Shown here piece by piece: positions 7,154-15,293 of a DNA stretch of 64,000 nucleotides. The notes under the pieces were generated by a model. It saw nothing but the letters and a program-made list of their open reading frames with translations, did no database searches and was not told where the DNA came from. The position numbers were made by a program, and so were the translations under genes. Each line of letters begins with the position of its first letter. Positions within the stretch are counted from its first letter, which is position 1. This DNA is from Rhodospirillales bacterium (GTDB lineage Bacteria > Pseudomonadota > Alphaproteobacteria > Rhodospirillales > Defluviicoccaceae), in the NCBI GenBank assembly GCA_016710335.1, contig JADJXQ010000010.1, positions 15,551 to 79,550 of the forward strand. The letters run 5' to 3'.

Positions 7154-9991
7154 TCAGGATGGTACTGCTTCAACAGCAGGCGCGGCCGCGCGGCCAAAGC
7201 CCCAGGGAGAGTCCCGAAGCCAACATTGCAGTTGGTCCGCCGGAAGCGGTCGGCTGAACAGATAGCCTTGGCCGATGTCACAGCCGAGCGCCTGCAGCAT
7301 TTGCACGTGCTCCCGTGTTTCGACACCTTCGGCGACCACCTTGAGCCCCAGGTTGTGAGCAAGATCGACGGTCGAACGCACGATCGTGGCATCGCCCTGG
7401 TCTTCGTGCATGTTCATGACGAACCCCTTGTCGATCTTCAACTCGTCCAATGGCAGGCGCTTCAGGTATGAAAGCGATGAATAGCCGGTGCCGAAGTCGT
7501 CGATCGAAAGCCGGACCCCGACGTCGCGAAGACCGTTGATGATGCGAAGCCGGTCTTCCGGATCATCCATCAAGAAGCTCTCGGTGATTTCCAGGGTCAG
7601 TCGACGCGCGTCCAGGCGCCCCGTTCGAATGCTGTCGGCGACCATCTGTGGCAGGGCATCATCCTGCAACACGCGAGGCGAGAAGTTGACCGCGAGGTCG
7701 AGCGCAAACCCTGCTTGCTGCAACGCGGACATCTCTCTCATTGCCGTCGCCAGCACCCACTCCGTGATCGGTCCAATCAGGCCGCTTACCTCTGCGTGTG
7801 GGATGAACTCGTCGGGCGGGATGGAGCCGTGCGTCGGATGCCGCCAGCGCGACAACACTTCCACGCCGCGAACGCGCTGCGTTTTCAGGTCGATCTTCGG
7901 CTGATAGACCAACGAAAGTTGCCCGTTATGGATCGCCCGGCGAAGTTCGCCGGTCAGCGTCAGGTTCCGGATGGTGTTCGCGTCTTGCTGGGCATCGTAC
8001 ACGGCGCTCCCGAGCTGTCGCCGCTTGGCCATGAACATGGCAACGTCCGCACACTGAAGGAGGCGCGCCGGCTCGGTGGCATGATCCGGAAACAAGGCGA
8101 CACCGATGCTGACCCCGACTTCGAGCGAAAGGTCGGAAAGCTGGAACGGAGCCTTGAATGACTCCTGTATTCTGTTGCACACGGCCAGGGTGCCGGGCAT
8201 GTCCATCACCGCCGGCAACAAGATGGCGAACTCGTTACTTCCCAGCCGCGCCACCGTGTCCGCCCGCCGGAGCGGCGCACACAATCGCTTCCCGACCTCG
8301 CAAAGAAGCTCATCACCCACATCGTGTCCCAGCGTGTCATTGATCGTCTTGAACCGGTTCAGATCCAACAAGAGCAATGACAGAGGTTTCCCGTCTCTGA
8401 CGGCGGCATCCATCGCAAGGCGGAGGCGATCCATCAACAAGGTCCGGTTGGGAAGTCCGGTCAAGCCGTCGTGAAGGGCCTGGTGCCTGATCTGCGCCTC
8501 GTATGCCTTTCGCTTCGTGATGTCGCGCACCAGAACGACCCAGAACTGCTCTTCCCCCGCCCGCATCTCGCTGGTTGCCAATTCCACCGGGAAGGTCGTC
8601 CCGTCCGGCCGCCTCGCGCGAAACTCATGCACACCCACCTGCAACTCCGGAATATCGAGGTGAGACCGATCCTGCCCGACAAGATCCGGGATGAGCCGTC
8701 CGACACGGAGGTTCGTAAGCTCGTGGCCGGGAACCCCGAAGATCGCCGTTGCGGCAGGATTGGCCATCTCCATCGAGCCGTCGCGACGAATGATCAGAAT
8801 GCCGTCGAAGGTGTTGTCGACGATGGTCTGCATCATGGCGCTCGTGCGCCGCAGCTGCAGCCCTTGGAAGAGGATGCGAACGGCTTGCTGGTCGATGCGT
8901 TTGATCAGCTCGATCGGAAACAGAAGCGCCAGAAATGCGATGGTCGGCATGACTTCCGGGATCAACGGTGCGGCCAACTGCAGCACGCTCGCCGCGGCGA
9001 TGACGAGAAAGACGGCAGCGGCCGTGAAGAGCGCCGTGAAAGCCCAGGAGCGTCTTGCCAAATGCTGGCCGAAGCGGAGGGCAATGACTCCGATCGCGAG
9101 GGTCAACGGCAGGCCGCTGACGAACTGGAGCGTCCGTCCCTGCGTCAACGACTGATAGGCAAGGCTGTGAATGAAGACGCCGCTTATGGAACCGTGAACA
9201 GGGACTGGAAGTTGATCGCCCATCTCGATGGCGGTCGCCCCGACGATGATACGCTTGCCCCGAACCCGCTCCGCATCGAACCGCCCTGCCAGCACATCCG
9301 AATACGACAGCACCGGCATCGAAAGAGGATCGAAGGCGTAGTCGATGTAGAACCACGGCGGCGCTGAAGAATCTGCGCCGGCGAGGCTGGCGGAGATCGT
9401 CGGCAATCTTTCTCCGCGCCAGGTGTCGGAGGTCGGCATCTGTCGAATCACGCCGTCGTCATCGGGATAGACATTGGCGCTCGCCAGGTTGACGTAAGGC
9501 CTGAACGAGGCCAGCGGCTCCGTATGGACGAGTTCGACCCCGTCGCCCGTGCGGACGAGCTGCTTGTGGACGGTCAGGGTGACGCGTCCACTGGCTGAAC
9601 GGAATGCTTCCTCCAGGATCTCGTCATCCCCGGGTGCTGAAGACGAGCTGAAATCGATGTCGAAAGCGATCTGTTCGGCGCCTGCAGCCAGGAGCTGTTC
9701 GATGATCTCGGCGTGGTAGCGGCGCGGCCATGGCCACACGTCCAACTCGCGCAGACTCTGCGGATCGATTGCGACGACGACGAGATCCCGATCGGCCGGT
9801 TGCGCAAACAACTTGAAGCGCAGGTCGATGAGCTCGCGCTCGACAAAATCTGACCAGCCCGTGACCGAAATGGCGATGGCAGCAACCAGCGCCAGAACGT
9901 GTAGCGCGCGCCAGGACAGGAGCGACCGGGTTTGGCGTGGTTCCGATAATGTTTGCACCGCCAATCGATCCCCTGCTCCGCTTTCCGGCAT
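7154..9991 (-). CDS. CHASE2-PAS-GGDEF-EAL cyclic-di-GMP protein
   Basis: A 945-residue membrane sensor. One transmembrane helix (about 27-45) and a periplasmic CHASE2 domain (about 50-300, with FDIDFSS and RGKRIIVGATA) are followed by three transmembrane helices (about 318-395), a PAS domain (about 405-510), GGDEF (about 530-690) and EAL (about 705-940). The GGDEF signature is degenerate (RLGSNEF near residue 580), so cyclase activity is doubtful. The EAL domain keeps EVL in place of EAL, the Asn of NFSPR, the Glu of LEITES, DDFGTGYSS, the Lys of IDKGF and EGVET, so c-di-GMP phosphodiesterase activity is likely. CHASE2 with FecR and TpsB neighbours recurs in proteobacterial surface loci and suggests control of secretion or attachment (inference). 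Confidence 0.9.
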   Translation of the reverse strand: MPESGAGDRLAVQTLSEPRQTRSLLSWRALHVLALVAAIAISVTGWSDFVERELIDLRFKLFAQPADRDLVVVAIDPQSLRELDVWPWPRRYHAEIIEQLLAAGAEQIAFDIDFSSSSAPGDDEILEEAFRSASGRVTLTVHKQLVRTGDGVELVHTEPLASFRPYVNLASANVYPDDDGVIRQMPTSDTWRGERLPTISASLAGADSSAPPWFYIDYAFDPLSMPVLSYSDVLAGRFDAERVRGKRIIVGATAIEMGDQLPVPVHGSISGVFIHSLAYQSLTQGRTLQFVSGLPLTLAIGVIALRFGQHLARRSWAFTALFTAAAVFLVIAAASVLQLAAPLIPEVMPTIAFLALLFPIELIKRIDQQAVRILFQGLQLRRTSAMMQTIVDNTFDGILIIRRDGSMEMANPAATAIFGVPGHELTNLRVGRLIPDLVGQDRSHLDIPELQVGVHEFRARRPDGTTFPVELATSEMRAGEEQFWVVLVRDITKRKAYEAQIRHQALHDGLTGLPNRTLLMDRLRLAMDAAVRDGKPLSLLLLDLNRFKTINDTLGHDVGDELLCEVGKRLCAPLRRADTVARLGSNEFAILLPAVMDMPGTLAVCNRIQESFKAPFQLSDLSLEVGVSIGVALFPDHATEPARLLQCADVAMFMAKRRQLGSAVYDAQQDANTIRNLTLTGELRRAIHNGQLSLVYQPKIDLKTQRVRGVEVLSRWRHPTHGSIPPDEFIPHAEVSGLIGPITEWVLATAMREMSALQQAGFALDLAVNFSPRVLQDDALPQMVADSIRTGRLDARRLTLEITESFLMDDPEDRLRIINGLRDVGVRLSIDDFGTGYSSLSYLKRLPLDELKIDKGFVMNMHEDQGDATIVRSTVDLAHNLGLKVVAEGVETREHVQMLQALGCDIGQGYLFSRPLPADQLQCWLRDSPWGFGRAAAPAVEAVPS

Positions 9992-10062
9992 GTCATCTCG
10001 CGCCGGACGGCCGGGCGACCGGTCACCGGGAGTGTCTGCGATCTCGGTTTCTGTTGTATGAA

Positions 10063-10317
10063 CCCCATCGGGCGCGGCGGCGCGGCCGCATGAAGGGGAA
10101 AGGGCTGGGCGCCTTCCTGCTCATGGATGCCCTGAACCGCATCCTGCTCGCGACGCAAACACTCGCGGTCCACGCGGTGATTGTCGATGCGAAAGACGAT
10201 GCCGCCGCCGCGTTCCATCGCAAGTACGGGCTAATCCCGTTCGCGGGTGCGGGCCGGCGGCTGTTCCTGCCGATGGCGACGATCCGAGGGCCGGCGGAAG
10301 GGATGCATGGCGGATGA
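10063..10317 (+). pseudogene. Remnant of a TacT-like GNAT acetyltransferase
   Basis: From 10090 the frame reads KGKGLGAFLLMDALNR, then AVIVDAKDDAAAAFHRKYGL and RRLFLPMATI. This is the acetyl-CoA-binding loop and C-terminal half of the GNAT family that includes the TacT/AtaT tRNA-acetylating toxins. The N-terminal half (usually about 80 residues) is absent: upstream sequence in this frame is arginine-rich and unrelated, and the divergent CHASE2 gene starts only 100 bp away. No ribbon-helix-helix antitoxin gene precedes it. I read it as a decayed toxin gene left after deletion. The exact left edge is uncertain. Confidence 0.6.
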
Positions 10318-10342
10318 CGCAACGAGGGGGGAGGCAGGCGCT

Positions 10343-12292
10343 TCATCCGCCACGATCGAGACTCTCTACTCCGGCTATGATTCCGTCGATTTCGCGGATA
10401 CGCTCGTCGAAGTGCAGTCGATATTGCTCCTGACCCGTCTGCATCAAAAAATCGAAAACGGCGTTCACGAGGCGTCGCCCCTCCTTCACTCTTTCGACGT
10501 CTTTGTCGTGCTCTCCGAGAATGACGAGCGCATTGCCCAGGTTGTTCTGGGTCATCGCCCAGTCCTGCGGAAGCTGCTCGCGGGTTCTGACCTCGAGCGC
10601 GGCGCGGTACGCCGTCACCGCCTCCGCCAGAAGCGCCGCACCCTCCGCGCCCCCGGTCCGCGTGCCCTGCTCGGCAAGCGCGATGCCCAGGTTGTTCTGG
10701 GTCATCGCCCAGTCCTGCGGAAGCTGCTCGCGGGTTCTGACCTCAAGCGCGGCGCGGTACGCCGTCACCGCCTCCGCCAGAAGCGCCGCACCCTCCGCGC
10801 CCCCGGTCCGCGTGCCCTGCTCGGCAAGCGCGGCGCCCAGGTTGTTCTGGGTCATCGCCCACTGCTGCGGAAGCTGCTCGCGGGTTCTGACCTCGAGCGC
10901 GGCGCGGTACGCCGTCACCGCCTCCGCCAGAAGCGCCGCACCCTCCGCGCCCCCGGTCCGCGTGCCCTGGTTCCGAAGCGCGATGCCCAGGTTGTTCTGG
11001 GTCATCGCCCAGTCCTGCGGAAGCTGCTCGCGGGTGTAGACCTCGAGCGCGGCGCGGTACGCCGTCACCGCATCCGCCAGAAGCGCCGCACCCTCCGCGC
11101 CACCGGTCCGCGTGCCCTGCTCGGCAAGCGCGATGCCCAGGTTGTTCTGGGTCATCGCCCAGTCCTGCGGAAGCTGCTCGCGGGTTCTGACCTCGAGCGC
11201 GGCGCGGTACGCCGTCACCGCCTCCGCCAGAAGCGCCGCACCGTCCCCGCCCCCGGTCCGCGTGCCCTGGTTCCGGAGCGCGGCGCCCAGGTTGTTCTGG
11301 GTCATCGCCCAGTCCTGCGGAAGCTGTTCGCGGGTTCTGACCTCGAGCGCGGCGCGGTACGCCGTCACCGCCTCCGCCAAAAGCGCCGCACCCTCCCCGC
11401 CCCCGGTCCGCGTGCCCTGCTCGGCAAGCGCGGCGCCCAGGTTGTTCTGGGTCGCGGCCCACTGCTGCGGAAGATGTTCGCGGGTTCTGACCTCGAGCGC
11501 GGCGCGGTACCCGCCCCTGGTCCGCGTGCCCTGCTCGGCAAGCGCGATGCCCAGGTTGTTCTGGGTCATCGCCCAGTCCTGCGGAAGCTGCTCGCGGGAC
11601 ACCTCGCTGAGGGCTCGTCGTAAAATCGCGATCGAGTCTTGCAGGGCCGTTCCGTCTTTCTCGACTCCATGGCGTCGGAGCGCCCCGGCACACCGGTTGA
11701 GGTAATTCACCCGCGCCACACGAAGTGACGCTCCGATCACTTCGCTTGCTTTCTCGAAATGTTCGGCAGCCTGAAGGTAGCCTCGTTGCGCCAGCGCCAG
11801 TTCGCCGCGTTCAGCAAGGATCTCCGCGGCACTGTGGCGGCGGCGGCTGGCGGCGTCGCGGGCCTGACGTTCCAGTTCCTCAGCCTGATGGATCGCACCG
11901 AGTTCGAGCGCTTCTGCCTCTGCGAGAAACTGGTCGGCCCGATCATAATCGCCGCGGCCAATGGCCGACCGAGCCGCAAGCACGCGCTCGCGCGCCGCTT
12001 CATCCTCTGGATTCAGGACAGCCAGTCGCTGCAACAGCGCCTTGTGCCGTTCGGCAATATCGGCCAATGCGTCCAGGAGCTTGCCGGAAGGAACGTCTTC
12101 GGTGCCGAGAATCCGGAAGAAGTTTCGTGTCGCACTCTGCGTGGTGCCGAGATCGCGGCTGATCTCGGCAAGTTTCTCCACGAGGGGCCCTTCCTCGCTC
12201 CACCACGCACGAACAAGAGCGGCGATCTCCGCTTCGCTCAGCCCCCGTTTGATAATGATGTCCCGGACTTGCGAGTCTTTGATCCGCAGCAT
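10343..12292 (-). CDS. Tandem-TPR protein with N-terminal helical adaptor domain
   Basis: A 649-residue protein with no signal peptide or membrane segment. Residues 1-100 form a helical domain (LSEAEIAALVRAWWSEEG, then LLDALADIAERHKALLQRL). Residues 110-190 look like TPR-type helices rich in Ala/Glu. From about 250 a run of nearly identical 50-residue TPR-like units follows, each with QDWAMTQNNLG, ALAEQGTRTGG and ALLAEAVTAYRAALEVRTRE. Eight NNLG cores are present and one unit is 13 residues short. A non-repeat C-terminus follows. Such proteins are scaffolds or sensors in bacterial NLR-like and effector systems, but no nuclease, protease or NTPase domain is visible. It is cotranscribed with the 12325-12798 gene, 32 bp upstream. 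Function unknown. Confidence 0.8.
   Translation of the reverse strand: MLRIKDSQVRDIIIKRGLSEAEIAALVRAWWSEEGPLVEKLAEISRDLGTTQSATRNFFRILGTEDVPSGKLLDALADIAERHKALLQRLAVLNPEDEAARERVLAARSAIGRGDYDRADQFLAEAEALELGAIHQAEELERQARDAASRRRHSAAEILAERGELALAQRGYLQAAEHFEKASEVIGASLRVARVNYLNRCAGALRRHGVEKDGTALQDSIAILRRALSEVSREQLPQDWAMTQNNLGIALAEQGTRTRGGYRAALEVRTREHLPQQWAATQNNLGAALAEQGTRTGGGEGAALLAEAVTAYRAALEVRTREQLPQDWAMTQNNLGAALRNQGTRTGGGDGAALLAEAVTAYRAALEVRTREQLPQDWAMTQNNLGIALAEQGTRTGGAEGAALLADAVTAYRAALEVYTREQLPQDWAMTQNNLGIALRNQGTRTGGAEGAALLAEAVTAYRAALEVRTREQLPQQWAMTQNNLGAALAEQGTRTGGAEGAALLAEAVTAYRAALEVRTREQLPQDWAMTQNNLGIALAEQGTRTGGAEGAALLAEAVTAYRAALEVRTREQLPQDWAMTQNNLGNALVILGEHDKDVERVKEGRRLVNAVFDFLMQTGQEQYRLHFDERIREIDGIIAGVESLDRGG
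10538..11597. repeat. 150-bp direct-repeat array inside the TPR gene
   Basis: A landmark beginning GGTTGTTCTGGGTCATCGCC recurs every 150 bp from about 10538 to 11438, with a last shortened interval of 111 bp to about 11549. Adjacent units are nearly identical at the DNA level including third codon positions; differences are confined to a few variable codons (IALAEQ, AALRNQ or AALAEQ; GGAEG, GGGEG or GGGDG). This pattern indicates recent duplication and gene conversion rather than old TPR divergence. Confidence 0.92.
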
Positions 12293-12324
12293 CGCAGAAT
12301 CGGAAGCAGGTTCGCTGCCTGTTT

Positions 12325-12798
12325 CTACTTCCGCTCGGGTTTTCCCGGCGGCTGCCCTCCAGCCGAGACGTCTTCTGCTTCGATGTCGCCCTCGAATTTC
12401 GATCTCTTGATCGAGATCCCGGTTCCACTGGATGTGATGCGCTTCAGGCGAACGTTAACCGCCTCGACATCTTCCAGGGAGATGCCCGTCGCTGAACCCA
12501 CGGAACCGCTTTCCTTCAGCGCTTCAACAAGGTGTTCCGCCAAACGGGCCAGTTCAGGGTCGTCCGCTTTGTTGGCCCCATCAAGCTCTTCCGCGACGAT
12601 TCCCTTGCGAGCCGCGGAGTTCGGGTTCTCCTCCAGTTTCTCGACATCCCCCGATGAAACCACATGCGCCACCGCTTTCCTGAGCGCCAGATACGCATCC
12701 TTTCCCGCTTCACTCAGTGCGCCCTTTGCCAAGGCAGCGGCGCCAAGACTGAAGGCTGCCACGATTGCGCTCACATCCGTCCCCCTGTTACCCACCAC
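12325..12798 (-). CDS. Small alpha-helical protein with short beta-repeat tail, partner of the TPR protein
   Basis: A 157-residue protein, not assigned to a named family. Residues 1-50 are Ala-rich helices (IVAAFSLGAAALAKGALSEA, then GKDAYLALRKAV); 55-95 is acidic helix (DPELARLAEHLVEALKESG). The C-terminus (about 105-150) reads like short beta-repeats: ISLEDVEAVNVRLKRI, then GISIKRSKFEGDIEAEDVS, ending in a Pro/Gly/Lys tail. Similar Ala-rich helix plus short beta-tail proteins occur beside TPR, NACHT or caspase-like effector genes, where they look like adaptors; this comparison is from memory and unverified. Its stop is 32 bp before the TPR gene start, so the two form one operon. The start ATG has GGGGGACGG upstream as a possible Shine-Dalgarno site. 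Confidence 0.6.
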   Translation of the reverse strand: MVGNRGTDVSAIVAAFSLGAAALAKGALSEAGKDAYLALRKAVAHVVSSGDVEKLEENPNSAARKGIVAEELDGANKADDPELARLAEHLVEALKESGSVGSATGISLEDVEAVNVRLKRITSSGTGISIKRSKFEGDIEAEDVSAGGQPPGKPERK

Positions 12799-13163
12799 AG
12801 CGCGTGAAAGAAACAGTATAAGCTGAACGAGTCATCAGCGGCATATTTTCGGCGGCGCGGAGAACCTCGGAAAGACGTGGCGCACGTCATCCAGGTCTGG
12901 AAAAAAAACTGGCCGTGCTCATAATCTTATGGCGCTGGCTGCAACGCGTCCGGGTGGTCGGCGAACGCTGCGGCACGGCGGGACTGCCGCCGGGAAAAGG
13001 CCATTTATTTCAAAAGCTTATCGGCGGCGTTGCATACATCGGAGTACATCCGCATACATTTCGGGCGCGGATTCGGACACAAAACGCGCAATATCAGTAC
13101 GTTAGCGTCGTTCTGTGTGGCCGGATTCGCGCGCAACCGGGCCGGAATGGAGGCGAACCGCAA
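12799..13163. other. Intergenic, no recognisable feature
   Basis: 365 bp between the leftward 12325-12798 gene and the 3' end of the dehydrogenase gene. Near 13020-13060 there is a short imperfect reiteration of CATACATCGGAGTACATCCGCATACAT. I see no gene, tRNA or clear hairpin. The promoter of the tandem-TPR operon should lie in its left part. Confidence 0.4.
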
Positions 13164-14033
13164 TTACCGCAGGCGGCGGATGAGGCTCGACGTATCCCAG
13201 CGGCCGCCGCCCCGGTTCTGGATGTCCGCGTAGAACTGGTCGACCAGCGCCGCGACCGGCAGGAGCGCCCCGTTGGCGCGGGCCTCCTCCAGGCAGATGG
13301 CGAGGTCCTTCCGCATCCAGTTGACCGCAAAGCCGAAGTCGAAGGTGTCGTCGATCATGGTGCGGGCGCGGTTGTCCATCTGCCATGATTGCGCCGCGCC
13401 CTTGGAGATGACGTCGACCACCTTGTGGGCGTCGAGACCGGCGCGATCGGCGAACGCCAGCGCTTCGCTCAGGCCCTGCACCAGGCCGGCGATGGCGATC
13501 TGGTTGACCATCTTGGTGAGCTGGCCGCTGCCGGCAGGGCCCATCAGGGTCACCGCCCGCGCATAGGTGTCGATGACCGGCCGGGCGCGGGCGAAGTGGT
13601 CCTCGTGCCCGCCGACCATGACTGTCAACTGGCCGTTCTCCGCGCCGGCCTGGCCGCCCGACACCGGCGCATCCAGGAACCCGGCGCCGGCCTCGTCGGC
13701 GGCCTCGGCCAGTTCACGCGCAACCTTGGCGGAAGCGGTGGTGTGGTCGATCAGTATCGCGCCCGCGGAGACCCCGGCCAGGGCGCCGGTCTCTCCCAGC
13801 ACGACGCTGCGGAGATCGTCGTCGTTGCCGACGCAGACGAACACCAGGTCCTGGTCGCGGGCGGCCGCGGCCGGCGTCTCCGCCGCTCTGCCGCCATGCT
13901 GTCCCACCCAATCATCGGCGCGCGACCGGGTGCGATTGTAGACCGTGACCTGATGTCCGGCGCCGGCCAGATGGCCGGCCATCGGATAGCCCATCACGCC
14001 GAGGCCGATGAACGCCGTTCGCAGATTGGACAT
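13164..14033 (-). CDS. NAD(P)-dependent beta-hydroxyacid dehydrogenase (3-hydroxyisobutyrate dehydrogenase family)
   Basis: A 289-residue member of the 3-hydroxyisobutyrate dehydrogenase / tartronate semialdehyde reductase superfamily. The Rossmann motif FIGLGVMGYPMAGHLAGAGH is at 9-28. The substrate loop DAPVSGGQAGAENGQLTVMVGG is near 120-141. The catalytic Lys lies in GSGQLTKMVNQ near residue 175. It reversibly oxidises a short beta-hydroxyacid in the cytosol. The substrate (hydroxyisobutyrate in valine catabolism, tartronate semialdehyde, or succinic semialdehyde) cannot be fixed from sequence, and no pathway partner is adjacent. It ends in a tail RWDTSSLIRRLR. An inositol-monophosphatase-family gene lies 42 bp upstream on the same strand. 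Confidence 0.88.
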   Translation of the reverse strand: MSNLRTAFIGLGVMGYPMAGHLAGAGHQVTVYNRTRSRADDWVGQHGGRAAETPAAAARDQDLVFVCVGNDDDLRSVVLGETGALAGVSAGAILIDHTTASAKVARELAEAADEAGAGFLDAPVSGGQAGAENGQLTVMVGGHEDHFARARPVIDTYARAVTLMGPAGSGQLTKMVNQIAIAGLVQGLSEALAFADRAGLDAHKVVDVISKGAAQSWQMDNRARTMIDDTFDFGFAVNWMRKDLAICLEEARANGALLPVAALVDQFYADIQNRGGGRWDTSSLIRRLR

Positions 14034-14075
14034 GCCGCATCTCCCTTCGCTGCACTGGTTCCGCTCCGGTTCCCC

Positions 14076-14930
14076 TCAAGGGACACCGACTTGCGCCGCC
14101 TCGGCAAGCACGTCATGCAGCGCCGCCCAGCTTGCCGGGTCCGGCGCCATCAACAGTGTGTGGGGGACGATCCCGTCGCCGGCCCGGTAGGGCGCCCCCG
14201 TCTGCACGAGGCGGCTGACGCCGCCCGCCTCGGCATGGATCAGCACGCCGGCGGCATGATCCCACGGTTTGAGGCGCGTGTATTGGGCGAAATCGAGGAT
14301 GCCCTGCCCCAGGTCCATGTAGTCGCGGCCGGTGCTGCCGCTGCGGACGGTGCGGAGCGGCGCCCTCCCCTTGAAACGCTCGCGGTGCGTCTTGAGGCGC
14401 TTGGCGAGGCGGTAGCCGACGGTTCCCGTCATCCCGGTCACCGCCTGGGTCGCGGCAGCGCGAACCGCCGCCGTCGCGCCGCCATTGTCGCGCCAGGCGC
14501 CGCCGCCGCGCACCGCCCAGACGACGCTTCCGCCGAGGGGGTCGAGAATCCAGCCGGCCAGCGTCTCGCCGCCGACGCAGTACGCGACGATGGTGGCGAA
14601 GCACGGCTTGCCGTGCGCGAAGTTGTTGGTGCCGTCGACGGGGTCGAGCAGCCACACGGGGGCGTCGCCGGCGAGCGCGCCGAGCCGCGCCGGTTCGGCC
14701 TCGACCCCCTCCTCCCCCACCACGGCGCTGCCGGGCGCAAGGTCGGTCAGCCGCTCCGTCAGGCGCTGTTCCGCCGCCAGGTCGGCCGTGGTCACCAGAT
14801 CTGAGGGATGGCTCTTGGCGGAGATGTCGTCAGCGGCGAGCCGCCCGAATCGCGGGAGGATCTCGATCGCCGCGACCTCGCGCATGATGCGGATGACGCT
14901 GTCGCTATCGGGGACGATGTCCGGAGGCAT
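14076..14930 (-). CDS. Inositol monophosphatase family protein
   Basis: A 284-residue Mg-dependent phosphatase of the IMPase/SuhB/CysQ superfamily. The metal site is made by VVGEEGVEAEP (about 72-82) and LLDPVDGTNNFAHG (about 94-107), matching the family DPIDGTxNF signature. The C-terminal KPWDHAAGVLIHAEAGG (about 228-244) matches the second family signature WDxAAG. Likely substrates are inositol-1-phosphate, histidinol phosphate or 3'-phosphoadenosine nucleotides; the sequence does not decide among them. It acts in the cytosol, and the gene may share a transcript with the dehydrogenase downstream. Confidence 0.88.
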   Translation of the reverse strand: MPPDIVPDSDSVIRIMREVAAIEILPRFGRLAADDISAKSHPSDLVTTADLAAEQRLTERLTDLAPGSAVVGEEGVEAEPARLGALAGDAPVWLLDPVDGTNNFAHGKPCFATIVAYCVGGETLAGWILDPLGGSVVWAVRGGGAWRDNGGATAAVRAAATQAVTGMTGTVGYRLAKRLKTHRERFKGRAPLRTVRSGSTGRDYMDLGQGILDFAQYTRLKPWDHAAGVLIHAEAGGVSRLVQTGAPYRAGDGIVPHTLLMAPDPASWAALHDVLAEAAQVGVP

Positions 14931-15022
14931 GCATCACGTTGTGGCGGAAAGAGCGCTTCGCACAAACAAAAAAACGAAGACACGCGCCACGCCGCCCGTG
15001 TCATGGGTTCGATGTCATGGGT

Positions 15023-15292
15023 TCAGGGAGCGTAGAGATCGCGGTCGCGGTGATAGCTGACCGCGAAGTCCTCCAGCATCCGCGCCGCTTCCGGGCTGTA
15101 GGCGGCGCGCTGCATGAGTCCACGGGCGACGAAGCACGCGAACGCCACCGCTTCGCCTTTGCCGCGCAGGCGGTAGGCCCGCGCCAGTTCGTCAAGCGTG
15201 TCATGGGCATTGCGCCGCGCCATGACATTGAGCTGGCTTTTCAACAGGCGGTTCTTGTCGCGCCAGCGCTTCTGGGAGCGTGTTGTCGTCAT
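15023..15292 (-). CDS. Putative ribbon-helix-helix DNA-binding protein
   Basis: An 89-residue basic protein. The start is taken at the MTTTRSQKRWRDKN methionine because a longer frame would run back through the upstream palindrome. Residues 15-22 (KSQLNVMA) can form the beta-strand of a ribbon-helix-helix fold. Two helices follow, AHDTLDELARAYRLRG and KGEAVAFACFVARGLMQRA, with the spacing of Arc/MetJ-type repressors. The tail EDFAVSYHRDRDLYAP is extra. The family is not firmly recognised. It sits 32 bp after hflX, and that gap is almost wholly a perfect 28-bp palindrome, which suggests autoregulation (inference). An alternative is a non-DNA-binding conserved hypothetical protein. Confidence 0.6.
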   Translation of the reverse strand: MTTTRSQKRWRDKNRLLKSQLNVMARRNAHDTLDELARAYRLRGKGEAVAFACFVARGLMQRAAYSPEAARMLEDFAVSYHRDRDLYAP

Positions 15293-15293
15293 G

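Noticed and set aside
10538..11597. Regular 150-bp repeats that could suggest a CRISPR-like or satellite array
   Set aside because: Units are 150 bp, contiguous, and translate in frame as TPR helices; there are no short repeats with unique spacers and no cas genes.
10247..11623. Long plus-strand open frame across the TPR gene
   Set aside because: It is a shadow of the repeats: an Arg/Pro/Leu-rich translation with no family features, opposite a well-supported gene.
13389..14804. Long plus-strand open frame antisense to the dehydrogenase and phosphatase genes
   Set aside because: High-GC shadow frame spanning two recognised genes on the other strand; no start signals and no family resemblance.
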